Program-made: the position numbers and the translations under genes
In this document: piece after piece, positions 1 to 6,809 of the stretch
How the letters are laid out: each line of letters begins with the position of its first letter
Numbering within the stretch: position 1 is the first letter of the stretch
The notes under the pieces: model-generated
What the model was told of the DNA's origin: nothing
Seen by the model: only the letters and a program-made list of their open reading frames with translations
Database searches by the model: none
Assembly (NCBI RefSeq): GCF_014705615.1
Contig: NZ_JACXJA010000058.1
Coordinates: forward strand, 1 to 51,499
Reading direction: 5' to 3'
DNA: 51,499 nucleotides
DNA from: Paenibacillus oceani
GTDB lineage: Bacteria > Bacillota > Bacilli > Paenibacillales > NBRC-103111

Positions 1-85
1 GCTAGCCCCGAAGGACTCGCTCGACTTGCATGTATTAGGCACGCCGCCAGCGTTCGTCCTGAGCCAGGATCAAACTCTCCAATAA
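1..85 (-). rRNA. 16S ribosomal RNA, 5' end only
   Basis: The reverse complement reads as the conserved start of bacterial 16S rRNA (GAGAGTTTGATCCTGGCTCA, then the GACGAACGCTGGCGGCGTGCC block and the ACATGCAAGTCGA helix). Only about 85 nt lie inside the window; the rest of the gene and presumably 23S and 5S continue to the left. The mature 5' end is placed near 85 by analogy with Bacillus and is uncertain by a few bases. Confidence 0.97.
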
Positions 86-204
86 GGTGCCTGTCCGAAG
101 ACCGGCTATTGTTAGAGCTGATTGCTCAATCCGTACTGACTTGTTTCAAAATCACGCGATTTGCATCGACGTAACTTCGAAGTGTTTGCTTCTCACTCGT
201 TTTG

Positions 205-220
205 CAGTTTTCAAAGAGCA
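205..220 (-). promoter_or_regulatory. rrn leader boxA antitermination element
   Basis: The minus strand reads TGCTCTTTGAAAACTG about 120 nt upstream of the 16S start. This is the boxA-type sequence typical of Firmicute rRNA leaders, where Nus factors bind the nascent leader and make transcription of the untranslated operon resistant to termination. Confidence 0.75.
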
Positions 221-247
221 ATTCATTTTGTTGCGACAGCGAGATTT

Positions 248-277
248 ACTATACCACATCTCGTTATCACTTTGCAA
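248..277 (-). promoter_or_regulatory. rrn promoter P2
   Basis: On the minus strand a TTGCAA -35 (272-277) and a TATAGT -10 (248-253) are separated by 18 nt. It lies between the distal promoter and the boxA leader. Tandem vegetative promoters of this kind are usual for Firmicute rRNA operons. Confidence 0.7.
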
Positions 278-465
278 CCTCTTTTTTTGAAGATCCAAGA
301 AGTTGGTTCTCCTTGTCGCGATTGGCTTATCAGCCTCATGCGACAGGAATCTCATCTTAACATGTCCAGTTCCAAAACGCAACCTCAAGTTTTTCCAAGC
401 CAAGGTGCAATACCAAAGGCACAGAACCGCTTATTCATTTTTGTTCCGGTAAGACAACGAAATGT

Positions 466-494
466 AATATACCATATCCATTCGAAGGATGCAA
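466..494 (-). promoter_or_regulatory. rrn promoter P1
   Basis: On the minus strand TTGCAT (489-494), 17 nt, then TATATT (466-471). An A/T tract directly upstream, which is also the U-run of the preceding terminator, could act as an UP element. It would transcribe through P2 into the 16S gene. Confidence 0.72.
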
Positions 495-503
495 ATGTTT
501 TTC

Positions 504-535
504 AAAAAAAAAGAAAGCTTCGGATCGAAGCCTTC
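504..535 (-). terminator. Rho-independent terminator isolating the rrn promoter
   Basis: A 10-bp stem (513-522 with 526-535, one G-U pair, 3-nt loop) is followed on the minus strand by nine T residues (504-512). It ends transcription arriving from the RpiR-type gene and lies immediately before rrn P1, so it insulates the rRNA operon. Confidence 0.85.
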
Positions 536-679
536 TGAATCGTCTATGCTATTCGGCCCTAAACCGCACTCTGCTCTTATAACCGGAATGTCCCTCCAAA
601 CCAACCCTTTAATGAAGCTAATATTTACTGCCATTCATCGAAGGCCGGACAGAGGCCCGCCCTGCATCCGCCACGACCC

Positions 680-1531
680 CTACGTCCGCTTCGTGCGCCC
701 TACGGCCAGCCGCGTTTTTTCCAGCATCGGAATGACTTTGTTCTGCTGACGGCTCGCGATCGTAATGAACAATATATCGACTACATTCAGCTGAGCGATC
801 CTGGACGCCATCGCGCCGCTTCGGATGCTCTGCTCCACCGAGCTCGTAAACAGGCGAATATCGCCCAGATCGGCGACAGGCGAAGACCCGAATTTGGTCA
901 GTGTAATAATCGTAGCCCCTTGCTTCTTCGCCTCCGTGAGCGACTGGATGATCTCGTCCGTCTGACCGGAATAGGAAATCCCGAAAGCGACGTCTTTGTT
1001 CGTCAGCGTAACGGCCGATGTCAGTTGAGCATGGAAATCCGAATACGCCTGACACCACCAGTTAATCCGGCTAAGCTTCTGATAGACGTCCTGAGCAATG
1101 ACCGCAGACGCACCCATGCCGTACACGTCAATCTTCCGGGCTTTGGACAACACTTCCGCCGCCTTGCCCACCTCTTCTGAGGAGAGAACGGCTGTCGTAT
1201 CCTGGATCGACTGCTTATTGTTATTGCTGACCGCCTGAATGATCGCCTCGACCGAAGCGCCCATCTTGATTTCTTCATAAGTACCGGCAGGCAGGCTGGA
1301 GCTTAGATCACCGGCGATGCGCAGCTTCAGCTCCTGGAACCCCTTCATATTCATCGTTTTGGATAAGCGGATGATCGTCGCCTCCGAAACGCCGCTGAAT
1401 TCCGCCAGTTTCTGCACGGATAGCTTGACTACTTCCTTCGGATGTTTCAGTATATAGTCCGCCACTTTGCGCTCGGACGGTTTCAATTGATCCAGTATCG
1501 CCTTTAAGGCTACAAGTCCGCCGTTCATCAT
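680..1531 (-). CDS. MurR/RpiR-family transcriptional regulator (HTH + SIS)
   Basis: About 283 residues, normal for the family. The N-terminal ~75 residues match the RpiR helix-turn-helix (LKPSERKVADYILKHP followed by LAEFSGVSEATIIRLSKTM). Residues ~120-260 form a SIS sugar-phosphate-binding domain (VYGMGASAVIAQD, then GISYSGQTDEIIQSL). Such proteins sense phosphosugars and control amino-sugar or polyol genes. The ATG at 1531 is taken as the start; an in-frame GTG at 1540 is an alternative and neither has a strong Shine-Dalgarno. No sugar gene lies next to it, so its target cannot be told from context. A terminator follows at 504-535. Confidence 0.9.
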   Translation of the reverse strand: MMNGGLVALKAILDQLKPSERKVADYILKHPKEVVKLSVQKLAEFSGVSEATIIRLSKTMNMKGFQELKLRIAGDLSSSLPAGTYEEIKMGASVEAIIQAVSNNNKQSIQDTTAVLSSEEVGKAAEVLSKARKIDVYGMGASAVIAQDVYQKLSRINWWCQAYSDFHAQLTSAVTLTNKDVAFGISYSGQTDEIIQSLTEAKKQGATIITLTKFGSSPVADLGDIRLFTSSVEQSIRSGAMASRIAQLNVVDILFITIASRQQNKVIPMLEKTRLAVGRTKRT

Positions 1532-1812
1532 GTCACTCACTCGTTTCCCAGCGTCTCCACAGGACTACTGAACAGGTTAAACGGGTAAAAGCCCGCTAGA
1601 GCCGATTTTTCCGGATTCCGGAACTTTTCCCTACGTCTAGCTTAACCGATCCCGACTGCCGCTGTAAATAAAATTCCAGCCTCGCGAATGATGCTTTTCG
1701 CTCGCTTCTCCTTCAAACCCATATGTAGATACGGCAACCCATCCTAATTGGGCGCGTTAGTGAACCTTTTGCAGATTCGGAACCAATATAGCGTGAAGGA
1801 GGCCGGCCCCTG

Positions 1813-2397
1813 ATGAACCAACAACCCACATACAAGCTGCTTAAAATGGTATGCGATGGAGACACCGAGTCGTTCGGACAGTTATACGCCTTAACCCGTC
1901 TCGATGTATACCGGACTGTCTATTTCCTGCTGAATGACAAACAAGACACTCCTGACGTAGTGAGCGAAGTGTATATGGAATTGCTTCACTGCCTAAAGGA
2001 TTATAAGGAAGACAAACCGTTCCGGTCGTGGCTAAACGGCTTAACCGTCCGGCAGGCGCGCAATTGGAACCGGAAGCTGTGGCGCAAGTTCCGGCTGTCT
2101 GAGCGCAACAAAACTCTGGAGATCCGTCTGCCGGAGGTAGACGCCGCCCACGAAGTGCTGCGCAGCGAAAGCCGCAACGAACTATGGACTCGCATCGAGC
2201 AGTTGCCTTTCAAGTTGAAAGCCGTTATCGTCCTGCGGTACTACCAGGATTGTCCGCTCGAGGAGATTGCCGATATTTTGGGTATCCCGACAGGCACCGT
2301 CAAGAGCAGGCATCATCTGGCGTTAAAAAAACTGAGGCTCGCACTGCGCGAGCGGCCTGAATTCGCGAAGGAGGAATCCGTACATGCAAACGGATAA
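1813..2397 (+). CDS. ECF-type RNA polymerase sigma factor
   Basis: 194 residues, the usual ECF size. Region 2 is at residues ~10-80 (FGQLYALTRLDVYRTVYFLL, DVVSEVYMELL) and region 4 at ~120-180 (LPFKLKAVIVLRYYQDCPLEEIA followed by GIPTGTVKSRHHLALKKLR, the -35-binding helix-turn-helix). An AAGGAGG lies 10 nt before the ATG. The stop overlaps the next gene by 14 nt, so the two are co-translated, as expected for a sigma factor and its membrane anti-sigma factor. The stress signal is unknown; the pair resembles SigV/SigX-like systems only in general layout. Confidence 0.93.
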   Translation: MNQQPTYKLLKMVCDGDTESFGQLYALTRLDVYRTVYFLLNDKQDTPDVVSEVYMELLHCLKDYKEDKPFRSWLNGLTVRQARNWNRKLWRKFRLSERNKTLEIRLPEVDAAHEVLRSESRNELWTRIEQLPFKLKAVIVLRYYQDCPLEEIADILGIPTGTVKSRHHLALKKLRLALRERPEFAKEESVHANG

Positions 2398-3382
2398 AGA
2401 GTTAAAAGCAGCTTTTCGCAAACGGGCGCAAACCATTCTGCTCCCTGCCGGTCTGGATCGGCAAATTGCCGGTATCTATGAAAGTTTCGTCCAAACTCAG
2501 TCGAGGCATCCTTCACGGCCAGGCACCTTGAGCCGTCTAAGAAGCGCCGCCGGACGCCGAACCGCGATCATCGCACTATGCTTCTGTCTGTTCTCCGGTA
2601 TCGCTTATGCATCTAATGCGCTCTATAAAGTAAACACAAGCAACCTCAAATACGAAATGACGATCGACCCTAATATCGAGCTCCCCTCTTCGACAGCGGA
2701 GCAGATCCGCAACGTATTCGACGGGGTCCGCTCATCGCTCGGGGAAGACGAGAAGGTGTTCGTATTCTTCAGCCTGCTCGATCGGGAGAAGCTACCGGCA
2801 TTCGCAAGTGTCTCGAACCCGCGGATCTACACGGATTTGGCGCAATGGAAACAAGTGGTTGGATACGATGCCGACTGGAGCTTGCCGGGGCAGCTGCCGG
2901 ACGGGTATTCGATAGCCGGAGGACGGACGCAGTTGCCGGTCGAGGGGGGCACGCTGGAGTGGATGAAGAGATATGAGCGCACCCTGAAGGAAGAGGCCAA
3001 GCGAACCGGACAGCCTGCAGCCTGGACCAAGATCGACGCTTCCGACAATGCCGGCTCCACAGGCGTGTACGTTCCGAATATGCTGGTAACCAAGGAAGGC
3101 GGAGCGGAAATTACCGCTAGCTGGCAAGTCATCCCGGAAGGAACAAACGTCGAGATCCACGGCAAGTCGGGGAACGGGACGATGTCCGAGAAGGTGACCG
3201 TATCCGGTAAAGAGGCTGCGTATATGTACAGCTCAGACAATTTCCTCAGCCGGACCGGCTACGTCCAGCATTTGTCATGGGCCGATGAAGTAAACGGCAA
3301 GTCGATCCTGTACCAGTTGTCTTCCGAATCTGCCGACGTATCCAAGGAAGATCTGCTGTATATCGCCAATCATATGAAATAA
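2384..3382 (+). CDS. membrane-anchored anti-sigma factor (putative)
   Basis: 332 residues with a ~58-residue cytoplasmic N-terminus, one transmembrane helix at ~61-78 and a ~250-residue extracytoplasmic domain. This is the layout of anti-sigma factors that hold an ECF sigma factor at the membrane. The distal part (LPGQLPDGYSIAGG, and a C-terminal segment ending with DLLYIANHMK) resembles DUF4367-type domains common in Firmicute anti-sigma factors. It overlaps the sigma gene by 14 nt. No classical zinc-binding HxxxCxxC motif is present. The role is inferred from position and topology. Confidence 0.8.
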   Translation: MQTDKELKAAFRKRAQTILLPAGLDRQIAGIYESFVQTQSRHPSRPGTLSRLRSAAGRRTAIIALCFCLFSGIAYASNALYKVNTSNLKYEMTIDPNIELPSSTAEQIRNVFDGVRSSLGEDEKVFVFFSLLDREKLPAFASVSNPRIYTDLAQWKQVVGYDADWSLPGQLPDGYSIAGGRTQLPVEGGTLEWMKRYERTLKEEAKRTGQPAAWTKIDASDNAGSTGVYVPNMLVTKEGGAEITASWQVIPEGTNVEIHGKSGNGTMSEKVTVSGKEAAYMYSSDNFLSRTGYVQHLSWADEVNGKSILYQLSSESADVSKEDLLYIANHMK

Positions 3383-3399
3383 GACGACAAAACTTCATG

Positions 3400-3437
3400 A
3401 AGAACCGTGCCGCGCATCAGAGCGCAGTGCGGTTCTT
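3400..3437. terminator. hairpin terminator between convergent genes
   Basis: AAGAACCG (3400-3407) pairs with CGGTTCTT (3430-3437), with additional GCGC pairing inside the loop. It lies between the anti-sigma gene (+) and the EcsC-family gene (-). The T-runs on both sides are short, so termination efficiency is uncertain; it probably serves both genes. Confidence 0.6.
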
Positions 3438-3441
3438 CTGT

Positions 3442-4296
3442 TTAAGGCGAGTTCTCCAGCTCCTGCAGCCGATGTTGAATCCGGCGTTTCCGGTACAGCA
3501 TCCTCCCGGTTTCCGCCACATCGCCCACGGTGCCTTTGTTAAGCAACGCGCCGAACAGCATGCCTGCGACCGGCACGAGTTGGAACAGCTTCTTCCAACC
3601 GAAATTATCCCGGTAAGTCGCCACTACTTCGCGCCAGCCTTGGAGCTGCGAGGCTAGTTGACGATCGCCGGACGCGCCGTCATATTCCGCCAGTTCCTCC
3701 AGCACCGCCCGCTTGCCGACGATATCCGACGAGCTGAACTGCAAGCACTTGACGATAAATACCCGCTCCCGGGGATCGTCCGGATCGAAGCCGTAGCACA
3801 GAGCCATCTCCTGAAGAACCTTAAGGGATAACCCCAGCAACGCCGGAATGTCTACCGCGAGTGTAAACAAACCTCCGAATCCTGTCGTCGCACCTTGTAC
3901 CACAGCAAGCTTCTTGCGGCTGTCCGTCAGTCCGGCCGCCGCCGAATCCATGACCGCCAGAGGCAGCAGCCCCGCCTGCTTAACGTTCCCGAGTCCTTCG
4001 CCCTGCCAGCCGGCTTCGCGGGCTGTTCGTCCCAGTGTATCCAGCACGGACTTCTGCGACACGAGATAACGCCCGCCGGTCTGCAAGTAACTGCCGAGCT
4101 CGTCGATCGCTTGTCCGATTTTGTTCCGTATCCCTTTCGGCGTCAGTTTGTCGAGCAGCATAAATGGCAGCCGCCCGAGTTTCTCCCAAAACCATAAATC
4201 TTTCTGGTCCTTCTCCCAGCGGACGATCGCGCCAAGCTCCTTCTCCAGCTGTTCCTTCGTCTCTTCCGGAAACCCGGGGTTATGGGAATCGCTCAT
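3442..4296 (-). CDS. EcsC-family protein
   Basis: About 284 residues resembling the EcsC family (named after the third gene of the Bacillus ecs locus; biochemical function unknown). Family-like features are WFWEKLGRLPFMLLDKLTP near the N-terminus, a hydrophobic glycine-rich central segment (GATTGFGGLFTLAVDIPALL) and LVPVAGMLFGALLNKGTV near the C-terminus. The ATG at 4296 has a GGGAG 8 nt upstream and is preferred to the in-frame GTG at 4305, which overlaps that site. It appears monocistronic. Likely peripheral to or inserted in the membrane because of the hydrophobic stretches. Confidence 0.82.
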   Translation of the reverse strand: MSDSHNPGFPEETKEQLEKELGAIVRWEKDQKDLWFWEKLGRLPFMLLDKLTPKGIRNKIGQAIDELGSYLQTGGRYLVSQKSVLDTLGRTAREAGWQGEGLGNVKQAGLLPLAVMDSAAAGLTDSRKKLAVVQGATTGFGGLFTLAVDIPALLGLSLKVLQEMALCYGFDPDDPRERVFIVKCLQFSSSDIVGKRAVLEELAEYDGASGDRQLASQLQGWREVVATYRDNFGWKKLFQLVPVAGMLFGALLNKGTVGDVAETGRMLYRKRRIQHRLQELENSP

Positions 4297-4383
4297 GCTT
4301 ATCACTCCCGTATCTCAATAGTATGTTATACGGAGCGAAAAGCATTCGGATGCAAGAAGCGTTGAAACACCCGGTTTGTCCTT

Positions 4384-4411
4384 TTTATTGGAGACCGGCT
4401 CCGAGTATAAT
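4384..4411 (+). promoter_or_regulatory. candidate promoter for nitronate monooxygenase gene
   Basis: A perfect TATAAT (4406-4411) lies 41 nt before the TTG start at 4452. The best -35 at 16-17 nt spacing is only TTTATT/TTTTAT. A GGAG-ACCG-GCTCC inverted repeat fills the spacer and could be an operator. Confidence 0.45.
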
Positions 4412-4451
4412 GGAGACATCAAGCCAATGAACCGGAACAGGAGGGATTCGT

Positions 4452-5555
4452 TTGAACCGATACGAAGATCCGCTGTACACCCCGCTATGTCGGCTGCTCG
4501 GCATCGAGCTGCCCATGATCCAGGCCGGGATGGCCGGAGGGCCGACGACGCCGGAGCTGGTTGCGGCCGTCTCCGAAGCCGGGGGGCTGGGCACGCTGGG
4601 AGCCGCCTACATGGAGCCGGAGGCGATTCGCGAAGCGGTGCGCTCGATCCGGCGCCTGACGGCGAAGCCGTTCAGCGTCAATTTGTTCGTCGCGCCGATG
4701 CGCGACGACTATTCGCGGCTCGCCGAGGTGCAGCCGGTGCTCGACCGGCTCGGCGCAGAGCTCGGCGTCGCCTCCGGAGCGGAGCCGGCGCCGACGCCCG
4801 ACAGGCTGGAGCGGCAGTTCGCCGTGCTGATGGAGGAGCAGGTCCCGATCATCAGCACGGCGTTCGGGCCGCTCCCCGAGCCGCTCGGGCGTACGGCGAG
4901 CGAAGCGGGCCGGCTGGTGACGACGATGGTGACGACGGTGGAGGAGGCGCTGGCCGCCGAAGCGGCAGGCTGCGACGTCCTCGTCGCCCAAGGCAGCGAC
5001 GCAGGGGGCCACCGGGGCACGTTCGACAGCGAACGGCACCGGGACGGCTCCCTGGTAGGCACGTTCTCGCTCGTTCCGCAGGTGGCGGACCGGGCGAAAG
5101 TGCCTGTTGTCGCTGCCGGGGGCGTCATGGACGGCCGCGGCCTGGCCGCCGCGCTGCTCCTTGGGGCGCAAGGCGTGCAGCTCGGGACGCGGTTTCTGAC
5201 CGCGGCCGAATCTGGCGCCCATGCCGCCTACAAGGAGGCGCTGCTCGCGGGCACGGAGGACGACACCGTCGTCACCCGCTGGTTCTCCGGGCGCCCCGCC
5301 AGGGGGCTCCGCAATCGCTTCATCGAAGAGGCGGAGCGTTCCGGCGTGCAGCCGATGCCGTTCCCGAGCCATAACACGGCAACGGGACCGATTCGGCAAG
5401 CGGCGGCGAAGCAGCACGACGCCCGCTACATGTCGCTGTGGGCCGGGCAGGCGCTCCGCCTGCTTACGCGGGACACGCCGGCTGCGGATATCGTCCGCGG
5501 CGTGGCCGAGCAGGCCCGCGGGCTGCTTGCGGCCGGACCGGTTTACCGGGAGTAG
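4452..5555 (+). CDS. nitronate monooxygenase (2-nitropropane dioxygenase family)
   Basis: 367 residues, an FMN-dependent TIM-barrel enzyme that oxidises alkyl nitronates such as propionate-3-nitronate to carbonyl compounds. Visible signatures are LGIELPMIQAGMAGGPTTPE at the N-terminus, GGLGTLGAAYMEPEAI, the phosphate-binding region around VLVAQGSDAGGHRGTF, VAAGGVMDGRGLAAAL and GAQGVQLGTRFL. The start is TTG with AGGAGGG 6 nt upstream; the nearest ATG (4427) is out of frame. The gene is far more G+C-rich than its neighbours (49 of 60 bases at 4741-4800), which suggests a different origin or codon bias. It is monocistronic, with a promoter in front and a terminator behind. Confidence 0.93.
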   Translation: MNRYEDPLYTPLCRLLGIELPMIQAGMAGGPTTPELVAAVSEAGGLGTLGAAYMEPEAIREAVRSIRRLTAKPFSVNLFVAPMRDDYSRLAEVQPVLDRLGAELGVASGAEPAPTPDRLERQFAVLMEEQVPIISTAFGPLPEPLGRTASEAGRLVTTMVTTVEEALAAEAAGCDVLVAQGSDAGGHRGTFDSERHRDGSLVGTFSLVPQVADRAKVPVVAAGGVMDGRGLAAALLLGAQGVQLGTRFLTAAESGAHAAYKEALLAGTEDDTVVTRWFSGRPARGLRNRFIEEAERSGVQPMPFPSHNTATGPIRQAAAKQHDARYMSLWAGQALRLLTRDTPAADIVRGVAEQARGLLAAGPVYRE

Positions 5556-5687
5556 ACGCGCTGCGAATACGGACCGGTAGCGGGATACCCGCCAAGTTAA
5601 AAGCTGCGTCCCCGGTTTGGGCTGCGGCCGTGCTGCACTCAAGAAACACGGGCAAACAGCTTTGGGCACGCTTTGCTGCCTGTATAT

Positions 5688-5745
5688 AACCAAAAAGGCT
5701 GGCCGGCGGCGAATGTATCTTCGCCGTCAGCCAGCCTTTTGGTTA
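5688..5745. terminator. strong bidirectional terminator
   Basis: A long stem, GGCTGGCCGGCGGCGAA pairing with TTCGCCGTCAGCCAGCC with one mismatch and a 6-nt loop. It is flanked by A-rich sequence on the left and TTTTGGTT on the right, so it can work in both directions. It serves the convergent nitronate monooxygenase (+) and histidinol-phosphatase (-) genes. Confidence 0.9.
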
Positions 5746-5750
5746 TCCCG

Positions 5751-6569
5751 CTACCCTTGCACCGCCCGCTCGAAATAATCCCAGCCGAAGCCGACATGGT
5801 CCGGCTTGTGCGAATCGGAGCCGTATACGCACTCAACGCCTGCTTCCGTACACTTGCGGATAAACCATTCCGGCACGTATGCCTTGCCGCATGTAGGAAC
5901 CCGCAGGCCGGCCGTGTTCACGTCCACGCCTACGCCCGACTTGACTAACAGCGGCAGCACGCGCTCCAGCCGTTCATGGATTAACCCCTCGTTGACCGGC
6001 GGCAGCGCCTGACGGAACTTTTCGATCAGTTCCAGATGGCCGATCCGCTTTCGGCCGGGAAGCCGGACGGCCGTTTCGATCGCCAGCTCGACGTGATCGA
6101 AATATTCGTTTACCACTTTTTCCATCGTGCCGTAATAGTTCAGCAAATGAACCTGAAAATCATCCGGCTTGTAGTCGATGCAGCGCATCCCACCACGCCC
6201 CGGTAAATAATGAACGGAAACGACGCAATCCTCCAACACATCCGCCCAAGGTTCCGCGATCCGTTCGGTAAACGCGAAGTTTTCATGCAAATAGTCAAAC
6301 TCCAGCCCAATTGCAACGTCCAGACGCCCTTCATATTTGTTCTTGTATTCGCGCACATAGCCGAAGTAAGCCGGCATCTCCTCAAAACCCATAGCCAGCT
6401 CTGCCATCAGCTTCGGATCGTCGATCAGCCCTTCCGGCAGCGGAGGATGCTCCGTCACCGAATACCGCTCGAACCCGAGTTCGACCGCCCGGTCCAAGTA
6501 ACGCTCCAATTCGTCCGGATTGCCGTGCTTGCAAAATTTCGTATGCGAATGCCCATCCCATTTGATCAT
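5751..6569 (-). CDS. hisJ: histidinol-phosphatase, PHP family (HisJ-like)
   Basis: About 272 residues. The PHP metallophosphoesterase fold shows DGHSHTKFCKHG at the N-terminus (metal-binding HxH), SVTEHPPLPEGL, GLEFDY, SVHYLPG, HLELIEKF, VDVNTAGLR and GSDSHKPDHVG near the C-terminus. It would dephosphorylate L-histidinol phosphate, the penultimate step of histidine synthesis. The start at 6569 puts the HxH motif directly after the initiator as in Bacillus HisJ; an ATG at 6599 with AGGAGG 5 nt upstream is a serious alternative that adds 10 residues. No other his genes are nearby, so the substrate rests on family membership. Confidence 0.87.
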   Translation of the reverse strand: MIKWDGHSHTKFCKHGNPDELERYLDRAVELGFERYSVTEHPPLPEGLIDDPKLMAELAMGFEEMPAYFGYVREYKNKYEGRLDVAIGLEFDYLHENFAFTERIAEPWADVLEDCVVSVHYLPGRGGMRCIDYKPDDFQVHLLNYYGTMEKVVNEYFDHVELAIETAVRLPGRKRIGHLELIEKFRQALPPVNEGLIHERLERVLPLLVKSGVGVDVNTAGLRVPTCGKAYVPEWFIRKCTEAGVECVYGSDSHKPDHVGFGWDYFERAVQG

Positions 6570-6809
6570 CGCCCGATGTTCCTCCTCTATTGGTCCCATC
6601 GCCGCCTCCTGATTCGTCAAGACGGCTGTCTGCTGATCCGACAGTTAAGACCATTGTAGCAGTTCCTCGGCTTGACCGGAATAGAGGCGGCGGCCGGAAT
6701 GGGATAGATGCTTTAGCGCTTATCCCTTCCTCCCATACATAGGCCCCAAACCATGCCTCTGGCGGGACAACCGGCACACCTCAGTACGCTCATCACATGC
6801 TAAGCCGAA

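Noticed and set aside
4376-5693. Long frames on both strands over the nitronate monooxygenase gene
   Set aside because: The extreme G+C content removes stop codons. The translations are Arg/Ala/Gly-rich and carry no domain, whereas the 4452 frame has all family motifs.
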